A stretch of DNA of 64,000 nucleotides from Varroa destructor (lineage: Eukaryota; Arthropoda; Arachnida; Mesostigmata; Varroidae), in the NCBI RefSeq assembly GCF_002443255.2, contig NW_019211459.1:5222075-5286074 (forward strand), given 5' to 3'. The stretch's first letter is position 1. Every line of letters starts with the position of its first letter. The position numbers and the translations under genes were made by a program. Positions 46,398 to 57,700 of this stretch are shown here, piece after piece. The notes under the pieces were generated by a model that saw only the letters and a program-made list of their open reading frames with translations, did no database searches and was not told where the DNA came from.

Positions 46398-49199
46398 CTA
46401 ACATTACTTGACCGAAGTAGATAAGCTCTATTAAAAGTTAAGAGCACTAACAAAACGATTAGTTTTGTCCGTTGATGAATTCGTTTAGATCTACGGCAAG
46501 CGGTGTAAAACCATAAGTCGACTGCATAAATCTTCGATTAAAACAGGAGGAGTTTAAGACGTATTAAACAAGTATACTATTTGGAGCGGAAAGTCAATTA
46601 TAGCTGCTGGATCCTATCCGCACGCAACCGTACACAGGGAGGACAAACCAACACCGCAAGGCGTACTCTGTTTTTAATGAACAACATTTTCTTCTGCTTC
46701 TGCGAAGTTTTAAAATGTGCGCGTCCAATTCGTAACGCCCCCGCGACGCCTGGCCTCTAGCAAGAACCCGCAGAAATCGTCTGACCAGCCCAGTCAATTC
46801 TATGGTTCTATACACACACATTAATAGTGCACAAACAAAATCCAACATGCACTACGATGCGAAAACGTTCTTTATCTTGCCGGCGTTAGAACTATCGGAT
46901 AGCAGTTTCCGTTTACGTCAATTCATCTATTCCTAATGCAAAGCATATTAATTGAAAACATTAAAAACACAGCGATCGGGAAACTGCTCCCTTACGAAAC
47001 GCATCCTCCACATCCCTAACTAGCATGAAAATGAAGACCGTCTTATACGGCGCCGACCGAACACATTTCTGCGATACTGCGAGTATACATGACGCGTTAC
47101 GAAATCTAGCTAAACGCAAGTTCTCAGCGAAGCGAGCCGAAGATGCCAGCGAAGGCCTATGCGCGAACGGAACGTTGTGTAGTCCTTGGTCCGACGGTAT
47201 CCTTGGTGGATTTTCGGCTACAAGAATGAATTGAATCCATTGCTGTTTTTTCCAGTTTTCGTTCGAGACTATGGATTCTTGTGAGCATAACGGCAATTGT
47301 TTGGCAGCATATATAATAAACAATGTCCAGATTTTGGGAAAACGTCACTTTGTTAGCTACCACATTGTGAACATGCCAATACAAACAGGATAAATATGGG
47401 AAGCAATGTCACCGTATACGATCAGCAAAAGAAAAGGTAGTTGATTCAGTTTCACTCTAATAGCTGCTACTTTTTATAGTATTTAGGTGTGGGACAGAAA
47501 TGTATGAATGTACACGGGCCCACCTTTGTAACCATAAATTTTTGATAAAACTATATAGAGGACGCTCATTACTTGCCATATAGGCGTTAATTGCTCCTTG
47601 TTCAACTACAACCATTAATCCGCCTCAGAAATACTTGCAAAAAAGTATCAAGTGATAAAGAAAGACCAATTGCAAAATGCGCCCATAAGGTTTTCAGGCA
47701 CAAAATAGCTTTCAGATACAATGGGGTCTATACGCCGAATGCACTGGGTTATATCACCTGTCTGAAATTTGAAGAGTAAGAGCAAGTATGGATGACGTCT
47801 ATTGGCCAGCGTCACTGGCTATAGAAATGCCACGCTGTTGGGCTAACTAGAAATTGTCTGAAGACGTTTAAAAGCCTACAACAAGTAACATCTCTTCCAT
47901 TAAAGTTCTACTTGTAGATCTAAGTTTGTAACATAGCTAATAAATTAACAGTTCCGCCTAATCGTTTCAGCAGTGCAGCGTACGTGCTCTCTGTGTCAGT
48001 CAAAAAACAGTTTTACGTTAAATAGACAACGTATTTCAGATACATACGGTATACCAGGACCTCATACCTTCCCTGCTTTGCTGGCTCCCTCTGTCCAAGT
48101 AATCAATCGATTACTGTCAACCCATTATACGTGACAGGCGTTGAAAATGATGACGGAACTTAATCGAAAATATTTCCTCTTTAGTTTGGTAGGCGTAAGT
48201 TGAAGAGGGGACGCATTGGCGGAACCAGGCAACCTATAATAGGGCTACATTGCTTCCGAAAATCGTGCAGTCCCATAAAAGTTCTCAGCTGTCTACTACT
48301 ACTACTACTACTGTCTGGATAATCTGCGAGCGTTTTGGTTGGTCCGTATGGAATCTTTACTATGCCGCACCGGTTAGTAATAGCTATAACTATCGTCAGA
48401 AAAGAACAAAGAAATTCCACGGTTGGGAAAAGCAACTCTGCTTAGCTGTACACATTACGTGGCTCAATCTTTTTCCTTTAAAAGTTCTCTGTAGATAAAA
48501 GCGTAAGTCTACAAAGTTCTAGAGAAAAAAAAATAGCCTAGGTGTAAGGATTTTAAAAAACCAGCAGACGACCTACCACACATATGTGTCGTAGAGAACG
48601 GAACTGGTAGGTTTCAGAGCACGTCGTGTACACTTGAAGAAAGGGACGAGCGACAGGTTTCAGCGTTTGAATGTCATCCAGCTCACCAAAAATCCAAGAG
48701 CTTTCGACGGCTACCAAGAGTGTTTTCGATCATACAAAGCCTGTGTGATGTTGATGCAGTAACTTTAATCGCTTGTCGTTTATTAAACCTCCTCTATTAT
48801 TGGACTTCAAATTTCCTGTTATGGTTTAGCGTCCGGGACAGTTCGTAATTCCAGGCATTGCGGTGGCGGAGACTCCCTGAAGCAACGGGCGAGAATTGCC
48901 CACCGGCGCCCCTTGTCCGCTATCCGGACCAGCGACTATCCCCGCAGTTCATCCCGAAGCGGCATTGCCGGAGATCCCCATCAGTCGATTTGTGATTTCA
49001 CACGTTAATCCAAAGTTAAATCTGTACATCGAGTTCTGGGTGCTATTTCCTCTTGTCACTGTCGCTGCTGGCGTTGTCATTTGATGGTGGAGCTATCTTC
49101 GTCCCGAATGCCGCGTCTTGCTTGCTCGGTGATATCTTATTACGACGGAGTTACACAACTCCCGTTGAGCCACCACTAGCCCCACTCAGCTTGTCGATT
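46398..49199. other. intergenic, no gene recognised
   Basis: Mixed composition. A + frame at 47025-47234 (MKMKTVLYGADRTHFCDTAS and on) is coding-like but isolated. A (CTA)n repeat lies at 48293-48312. Confidence 0.3.
48293..48312. repeat. (CTA)n microsatellite
   Basis: 20 nt of CTA trinucleotide. Confidence 0.95.
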
Positions 49200-49365
49200 T
49201 TATGACTTCTTAGATTTCAGGGATCTCGTCAGCCCCACCGAAGGTATCGTTATACCCCGCGGCAGTATAACAGATCCGGCAATGAATATTACTGGCCAAT
49301 GGAAGTGATGCTTTCCAGTAAACTTATGTTCACGCTGCCAGGTTACATGACTGATATCATTGTTG

Positions 49366-49635
49366 CTACCGGGCCTTCTCGCCGTATCCATTGTGATTTA
49401 CGATGGCCTGCGTTAACGCTTCTTTTTGCTTTGTTGAGATGAGCCGAATTTGAACTACTGCCATGTCTTCTCTGAACAAAGATGTTCCTTGGAGGTCAAG
49501 GAGTGGTAGCCGTCGCCCTTCTCGTGCATCTTTTTTTTTAATTCTTTTACAGTTTTCGTCAGCCGGAACTAGACTGTAGGTGGCGAAGAAGCACACGACT
49601 CTTGATAGAATGATCCCGAAAGACAGAGCTGTCAT
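49366..49635 (-). CDS. candidate exon with signal-peptide-like start, minus strand
   Basis: A good minus-strand acceptor (TTTATTTTCATTAG) ends one base before an ATG at 49635. The frame reads MTALSFGIILSRVVCFFATY (hydrophobic, signal-peptide-like), a basic stretch RIKKKDAREGRR, then LLDLQGTSLFREDMAVVQIR and ends at a TAG after 89 codons. An overlapping second frame, 49391-49200, begins with its own ATG and stays coding-like (ITIPSVGLTRSLKSKKS at the end), so a frameshift or an intron is possible. No family is recognised. Confidence 0.3.
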   Translation of the reverse strand: MTALSFGIILSRVVCFFATYSLVPADENCKRIKKKDAREGRRLPLLDLQGTSLFREDMAVVQIRLISTKQKEALTQAIVNHNGYGEKAR

Positions 49636-50076
49636 TCTAATGAAAATAAAGAAGGTATTCGATGTCTATTGAAGATGGTCCTCGTTACTCAATGCGCTGT
49701 CGTTCTTCACTGGAAATAGAGACCGAATTGCCACCAGGGCGAATTACTCTTACGGTGGATGAAACCACCCGAGAAAGGGGATTCACCTCCATTTCACGGA
49801 TACGAAAAACCAAAGCCTACGCAAACTTTAGAGAAAGTTACTTTTTACTTTGTTTTCAAGCTTTATCTAGCTTTCGAAACTGACGCTAGGCAAATTATCA
49901 ATGGAGAAAGCACATACTCCTGAGTCATATTTTGATCGGCGCGTGAATATAGCTGACATTTCAAATGCACGGAACGTTCAGGAGTGCGCCGCTATTGCGG
50001 GGGAAGTTCAGCAAGCGTCGAACGCCTGAGCTATTCGATGTGATATACAAGTTTATAAATTTCGAATTACGGCATC

Positions 50077-50100
50077 TTATTTATTTATTTATTTATTTTT
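50077..50100. repeat. (TTTA)n microsatellite
   Basis: About six TTTA units within AT-rich DNA. Confidence 0.9.
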
Positions 50101-50555
50101 TATCTAGTATGATATTTTTACTTAATAAAATATTTAATAAAGTTATTTATTAGAGATGACTAAAACTCACACTCTCCGCTCTCTCAGTTGTGATTCCTTT
50201 CTAGCCCAGAGAAACTCCAAATATAAATCACTGCAACTAAGGCTATCGCCGTCTATGCAGCTTCCGAGTCGGCAAATATTCTGTACATGTAGAATATGTA
50301 AAAACAGTATGACAATATCGCTTAGAGTGAAATGCTGGACGTCATTTGAAATAAACCTACTGTAGTCTATCAAAATGTTGGTGTCAATTTAAATAGGCAG
50401 ATTAAGGATCCTTGAATATTCGTTTTAGAGCAGGCGACATTAAACGGAGCATTCATTTGCTTACCCGTATAACGTGATTTATCTTCGCCCCTGCTGGGCT
50501 CCTGGAAACATCCTGGCTGGATCCAGAAAGCTAGGTTAAATATGGGACTTACGAA

Positions 50556-50590
50556 GCTGCTGCTGCTGCTACTGCCACTGCTACTACTAC
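50556..50590. repeat. GCT/CTA triplet tract
   Basis: (GCT)5 followed by an interrupted ACTGCC and CTA run. Confidence 0.9.
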
Positions 50591-52090
50591 ACAAGCAAAG
50601 ATTAGACCGCATATTTCCCACCCCTTAGGCTTCGCTGCCTTCCCGAACCGAATAGGGCCTCCGGATTGGATGAAAAGGACCCGCAACAGCCTTAATCTGT
50701 TTGGCCTGCTTCCGGCGACCGAGAGCGCTGGCTCTTGTAGGGCGTGAAATGCGATCAGGATGACTGGGGGTGCAGGCGAAGGGGTGCATCGTGAACGGCA
50801 GTCATGCATCCTTCGTGTGCTGCTATCGCACATTCATTCGGCGTCGAAAACGTCATATTAACGTATTGTGTAGCGATCGATGCGTGATTTCTACAACGAG
50901 CCCCACTGTGATATACGTCTTTGGAAGATCAACAATAGCAGTCGTTGAATTTTGATTCAGACAATTGACTACCAACCGATTTTCAACGAAGAGTGCCCCA
51001 GAGATTGATCTTTAAGGCACTTTCCAGATTAAGCGATGCCTAAATGAGGATGAACGCTGTGCGAGGATACTTCACGTGGAGTATTTAGAAATGGCCTTCT
51101 GCTAAGCTCTGTTCCGTGTTCAATAAGCGTATATGTAAAATATCGAACAGAGATAGTCGAATAAGATGAAATTATACCATTGTCTATTACCAATATAATG
51201 CCATCTATAATTAAGGACTAGTTTATGTAGGAACTGGAAAGAGCATTCGTATGGCTAACAAATGTCCCTTGGATTTAACACGATGACAACTTGTCTCATT
51301 CTAGCTGTCCATTACGGTATGTTTTCTCAACGATCCAACAGATGGAAGACTAGATGGCAAATAACGCTGATGCTAACAGGCGATAAAGAAGATCTTTGGC
51401 AATTTAGAGTCAGTTTAGCGGTAAGATCACGTAGCACTTTCGTGATAATCGTTAGCAATATCGTGACGATCGTAGACGACGGAAATCATCGTGACAATTT
51501 GCAGTTACAGAAGACGTGTACGTTTAGTATTTAGGTAATAATCACAAACGATGTGACCGACAGTGTCTTCTTAAAAATCTCTTCATGACTATTGAAATAA
51601 CGAATAGAAAATTTGCGCTTTATTTCACATTCTTATAATTACAACGTCTTTTATATGTATATATAGATGTGTGTTATTCTGTCCGAACGGAGCGTTGTAT
51701 AGCACTTATTGCCAGTTTGTTCTCCATAAACGTTTAGTATTTATGACAGGAAGGCCACAGAAAATCGATGTGAGTATCAAGAGGTTTCGTTATAGAACCA
51801 CGAATAAGCTTTCGTAAATCGCTCGTACGTTTCGGTGTGTGTAAGCATACGGCGTGTATAATTGTACACTTTCTTCATAAATGCCCCGGTGAGTCACCTA
51901 TAGGGGATATATTGCGGTAACCGGTTATATCCCACAAATACATACTAGCAGTTACAGTTGTTCGAAATCTAATAGGACAGTGGCAAAAGTTCAGCTGTAG
52001 GTACAATAGTGGGTCCTGATTTGCTCGCTTAAAACAAATGGCAAGTGCTGGTCAACAGCGTTGTTGCCGCTTGTCAAAGAATGCTGCACC

Positions 52091-54571
52091 TGCTATCTAT
52101 CGACCAGTTTCGTCTGGCAGATGCGCGCAATGAGGCCGCAGTGATCTATGATCTGAGTGACGCTCTACTTCGCTTACCGCAATGATGATCGCGCGACCGA
52201 CGTTTTCTAGTTGCGCCATTGCGGCAGCGGCGGTGCTAGCAGGACTAGCAGGTGCTGCAGTGTACCCATCCCGGTGCAACAGTAATGTGTGATCTTCGCG
52301 ACGCATATCACTGCCATCGATAGTGACGGTCATGGCGATCGTTGCCGAGCAAAATTGTTACGCTAACCACTGGTGAAGGCAAGCAGTCGATTTGAAGGCG
52401 ATGACGACCAAATGCTCGTGCAACAACCGGAAGATGGCAACGAACAAAATTTTTAACAGCGCACGGGAATACCACCATTCGCTGGGTGCAAAGAAACGAT
52501 CGGACGCTGAACCACCCCTCTGCCAGGCACTCGACGCTGCCGACAGTCGACAACGGCGCGGTAAGCAAAGACGTCATAACGATGGTAGGCACTCGCTCGC
52601 GTAGAACGCACACGAGAAAGGAAAAGAAACTAGTCCATTGAAGTATCGAGTGAGTCAGCACCAAAGGCATCAGTAAGCAAAAATGCGAACCAGTAGCGAC
52701 CCGCAGCCTATTGCTGGCTTTCGGTAGCGTTAGCGCTATTACATATATAGTAGAAGATCATTTGCAACTGAGGCCTTCCTCCTGTCGTCGCTGATCTTGT
52801 TGCTTTGGCAATATGCAACGTATCATACCTCCAACTGTACTATTAAACTATAGAGCGGCCAACGCGGCTCGTGCCTGACCATCCGACCATTTCCACACAA
52901 AGTCCGTCAGTATCAATCAATACAGCAACGGTACTGCTTTGCTGGGAGGCCGTTCAAGCCACTGCGCTTGTCGCTGCCACCAGCGTCATCGCGGCGGTCG
53001 CGCTTACCAACGTCGCTGGCCTGCTGTATAGCTAACAGGTTTCAACAAGCTGGTCTGCTATTGCCATGCCAGCCACCAATTGTAGCAGCAAGATGAGGTA
53101 CTACAACCATAGCTATAGTACCGTATTGTTGCAGTAACCAGACGCGCTGCCGTTGATATCGAATACAGCGCCAGTCGGTATCATCTGTCAGCCAGAGGCC
53201 GGCTGACGACCAAGCAATGGCAGCTCTTCCTTCGGAATCTTATCAGCCTTTCCACCCCGCAGCAGCACCAGCTGCCGCCACCGCCGCTGCTGCTGCTGCT
53301 ACCCGAAGTTGCAGTAACGACGACTGGCCAGACAGTGCAGACCGCAACAGTTCCCGACGCACGCCGGGTCCGTTGACGCCGCAACCATTGCCGTTGCTTC
53401 TTCTGCTGGCACTGCGCCATTCATGCGCAGACATTGCAGCGCGCGCGAGCCCTGTCTACGCTAGTAGTCTACTGTCGATTCGATGGAGGGCGGGATTTCG
53501 GACCAAAGCTCCTCCCAGGCTCCGCCTTAATAGTCAGCGTAGCGGGCACTTTTGGGCGGGCACTAGCTGAGCCACTGGACCCGCGAATCATTTGTGGGCC
53601 GTCGGGGTTTCGCTTGACTACGAGTTCGTTTGTTGCGGGCATCAAATACTAGCAGCAGTAGTGGGATCAGGCAGCAGCCAGCATCGGGCCCAACAACGCC
53701 CTAAAACAGCAGGAATTTTGGATGGAGAACGAGCCACCCACTAGTTGAGCGGTCCAGATAGCGTAGCTGTGTAACAGACTGCCGTAGCTACTTGGCCAAG
53801 CTGAAGCAAAACTGTTAAGTGACCGAAAATAGCGTGAACAAAGTAAGCTTCAGCGACCGCAAAAATACGCTTCAAACGCTTGGAGAACAACCATCCCATT
53901 CCGTGTCTGTGAGGAGCCCAAGTGCGTGTTTTGTTATTGTCATAATCGAATTAATGCAAGCTGTGTGAGTGTGTATTCGTTTGTTGTCATCGTTGGGGTT
54001 ACTCTCGTGACAGAAGAAATGGTGCCTCATCCATAAGTCATCGACAGTTACAAGTACTAACTTGTCCGTGAGTTCGACTGTACACGATTAAACACAGCTC
54101 GTGAAGAAACTTCTGACCGAGGTCAGTCCCACGGTCAATTGTAGCGGCAGTCCTGCCACAGCTACAGTTTCGTGGGTACGTAAACTTACGTTACTTGTAC
54201 TACAACTACCCGAGACTACTACAAGTAGTACTACTACAAGAATACCGAGTTCGCCTGCTGTGTTGCATTTGTGAAACCCGGACGTCGGCTGAAACTTACT
54301 ACTCCGTGAGGAATCGTCTCCTCTCCAGGTTTCGAACTCCTGACGGAACCCCACGATCTAACTAGTCTACCTCAGATGAGTGGAAGGTAATATATCGACA
54401 AAGGCGTGCAATGCAGTGACGAGACATGCAGTGACAAGTTGCTTTTGTGCGCGTGCCCGAAGGACGGTTACAGGTCAAAGGACGGGGCGCTTTCTGTGTA
54501 CTAGATCTTGGAATAGTGGGGCTATTTGGGACCGTTTAGGTGAAAGCGGCAGAAGACTAGGCATAGCAAGG
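52091..54571 (+). promoter_or_regulatory. GC-rich, triplet-rich stretch before the Pax3/7 start; likely 5' UTR or promoter
   Basis: GC content rises clearly, with many GCA, GTC and GCC triplets and a GCA/GCC/GCT tract at about 53259-53301. Open frames occur on both strands but none is conserved. A stop (TGA at 54377) lies in frame upstream of the Pax start, so this is not coding with Pax. Position and composition suggest 5' untranslated and promoter DNA; I cannot place a transcription start. Confidence 0.4.
53259..53301. repeat. GCA/GCC/GCT triplet tract
   Basis: Interrupted alanine/serine-type triplets ending in (GCT)5. Confidence 0.85.
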
Positions 54572-54788
54572 ATGTCATCGGGTGATGGTATGACTGGAAT
54601 GGGAGGTGGAATGAACTCGTGGCAGGCGATGACTGGCCCGTTGGAGCCCGCTTCATCTCCACCATCGTGGCCTCCGTCCATTGGTCATGGAGCACCATCT
54701 CCTGCTACTCACAAAGCTACGACTCACATGTCCGTATCAAGTGCACTATCCACGATCCGGCCGTTGTTTGCAGGATACCCATTCCAAG
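54572..54788 (+). CDS. Pax3/7 exon 1 (coding part)
   Basis: 72 codons plus one base. Contains [14 protein letters not shown], Pro/Ser-rich [17 protein letters not shown] and the conserved [10 protein letters not shown]. Donor CAAG/GTGCGT. There is no similarity to vertebrate Pax leaders except its position; the tail is gooseberry-like. Confidence 0.85.
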
Positions 54789-57700
54789 GTGCGTGGACGT
54801 ATATACAAGGGGAAGGGGTGTATAGCAACCCAACCTAGTTAGTGTGCGATTGTATATATAGGTGCAATCTGTTTGTTACTACGAAAAACATGGGACCTTT
54901 TTTTAAAAATCTAGCTTTAAGTATGTCTAGCAGCAGAAGCTCGAACCTTTTGATTCTCAATGTTGGGGCTCTGTTTTGTGAACGATACTAATTAATCACA
55001 AAAAAACGCGAATTAAGCATCACAGATGAACATTGAGCCCATGACAATCTAAATACGTTCAGAGTAAAGAAACGAAAATTATACACAAAAAAAATGTTTT
55101 TGCATGATATAAAAGTAGCTATAATAAGGCGTATTTTATGACTGGTGTTATATTCCATTTTGAAGTAAGTTTAACTAAGTGTCTCTTGCAAGTCTGCCGC
55201 GGTGGTCGCTTTAGAGACTGGTTGAAACGGGTACGGCATAATCCCATGGGAAGCCGCCCGTCTAGTGAACTCGCTCAAAGGCACGATAAAGCCTTTCTCA
55301 AAATAAACATTCGATATGAAAATGCTCTGCCTTCATATCTCCTAGTAGCTTCTTGGAATCGCTTAAGGTATACTGTACGCCGCTCCAATCAGGAAGATTA
55401 ATCCAGGGTACTCTAGAAGAAAACACTCAGATGACGAACGTGTGATGTGGCTCACAGTTCCCTTAATGAGGAATGCATTTCAAGCCAGATTTGCCGATTG
55501 GGCCTGGTAGCCCACGTATCGAATAGGTTAAGTGAAGACCAGGTGCAAGGATTTGCTCGCCCTTATTTATGCACTGCCGATTGGTTGTATTCCAAAATAC
55601 GATAAGTTGTTTCCCCAAAGCAATACCCTGTGGCATTTCTCCAACATAAAGAAAAATATGGCATATCTAAACAAAAATATAATGCCCTTCTTCAAGGATA
55701 ATAAGAGAAATCGAAGCCCTCGAGCAGTTATGGAAGACGCTAATAAATGTGCAAAGTTTAGCATAAGATCGCCTGCTTTTATAATAAATGAAACCATGTA
55801 TTTACAGTAGAAATGAATCACGCAATGGCAATCGTACGTCGAGGCTGGTTCTACACCCTCGTAAGTTCCTGCTGTTCATTATCGTTGTCTTCTTCTACCA
55901 CGTACGTTCAGGCACTACCAACATGTGTTATCTGATCTTGAAATCAACGAAGATTTTAGAGTCACGGATATCATATAGTTTATCCCATGAAAAGCTGGGA
56001 AGATGTTTTACAGTGCGCTCTCCAGAAAAGCGGAGGTACATTTCTAAATAAGATCTATTGATTGTTGTACTGAGTTGATAGAATCTCATCAATTAATTCA
56101 AAACATCTCTACTCAGCAATCAATCTTTAATCATGCAGATATCACCATCATAAAATGACCCTACTATAGGAATGATAACTAACGTTAAAAAAAAATTATA
56201 GTATATTATGCCTTTGGACTCCAAGGTTAATGATTTTGGCATGTCTAGTCTACAGTACGTTCCACAGTTGAAGAGGACTGATAATATCGACGGCATGGCC
56301 ATAAATTTAAAACTGTCGACCTTACGGGCTCTCATCCTGATTAAATGTTCAGAATTGTTGTTTAATGCAGACTTGACTCAACTTTGGCTTTACATCATTA
56401 AGCGGTCCGCGGAGTCGTGTCGCTGAGCTCAAGAAGTATTTTATTTGGGTCTCTGGATGCGCTTCTAGCTGAAATCTGAACAGGTGTTAACTCGCTAGGG
56501 GGTGAGGGTCGTTTTAGTTAATCGCACCCCAGCGACAACAACAACGACTAGCCCTTTCGTAGTAATCAACCCTCTGAGGTCCGTACTCGGCCAGCAGTGG
56601 TTCTTGCATCAGCTCATTTTCATGTCAGATATTTTGTCTGAAACAAGAACAACTTCGGCGCCAAATTTGAACTTGCTAGCAAAGTTCCATTAGCAATTGA
56701 TGAAACAAGGTGACACAGTGACGAGGTTTGCTTTTTTAATTGTCCATACATTTGTTTTAGCAACGTCGTATCCGATCCAATGGCAAGGAACTAGCGACAA
56801 AGTGATAAGTTAGAAAGAAACCTGGAAGAGAGTTAAGACAAAGCGTAGTTCAGTTTGTAATACCAGACTAAATACTCAAGGTCATGGCTTCTAAACATTG
56901 TTACGGATATAATACGGGACTGACACCCTACGATGAGGACACCGGTAAGTCATAATTAATCAGTGAAATCCATCATGTAATCCTCTTTCTATAGCGTTAC
57001 GTGAACATACGGCAAACACTGCATACGTAAAAGAGTACCTTCAAAGAGTCAGGCTATTATTTCCTCGGTTTCACTCTGTCAGCTCAAGAATGAAGTCTTG
57101 AGACAATCCTTTGCTAAACAAATCGCTCTGATATCTGATAATAATCGATCTGATAAGCTGTTTAAGGTTAATCGACTCTTTTGCTACCTAGAGCCGGTTG
57201 GTTCAGGTCACTGCCAGCCATAGTTTCGAATTGGCTGTTTATACTATCCTGAAACTTTACGTTATCTCCCAATGTGATCCTAAAGAAGGCAGGACGCCCA
57301 TGTGCCATTGTAGTCTTAAACGTATGTCGTTCTGTAAATAGGAGCACGAGCGCTGTTGTCTTGGTCAACGGGCGCCTGAACCCCCAAAAAACGAATAAGC
57401 GTAAATTACCTACGCTCAGCAGGTTCATAGATCACCATTGTATTGAGCCTCTTCATATAAGGTCAACAGATTTAATAGTTGTACAAATACCTACGAAGCC
57501 GAACCTTTTAACAGAGATCCAGCGCGAATGGAGCGAGAAAAATCACGGACACTTAACAGTTCATTAAAATAAAATTAATAATACAGTTTGACAGAGTAGT
57601 AGTATTTGAGAGAGGTAGTGGAGACTGAAGGACAGGAAATAGGACCTAATCACCGTTTAGAGGTAAACGTTCCATCGTCAACTGAAACATTTGATTAAGA

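Larger units (their letters stand above)
49640..52090. other. intergenic, no gene recognised
   Basis: AT-rich with a TTTA tetranucleotide run at 50077-50100 and GCT/CTA triplets at 50556-50590. No coding segment that I can support. Confidence 0.4.
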
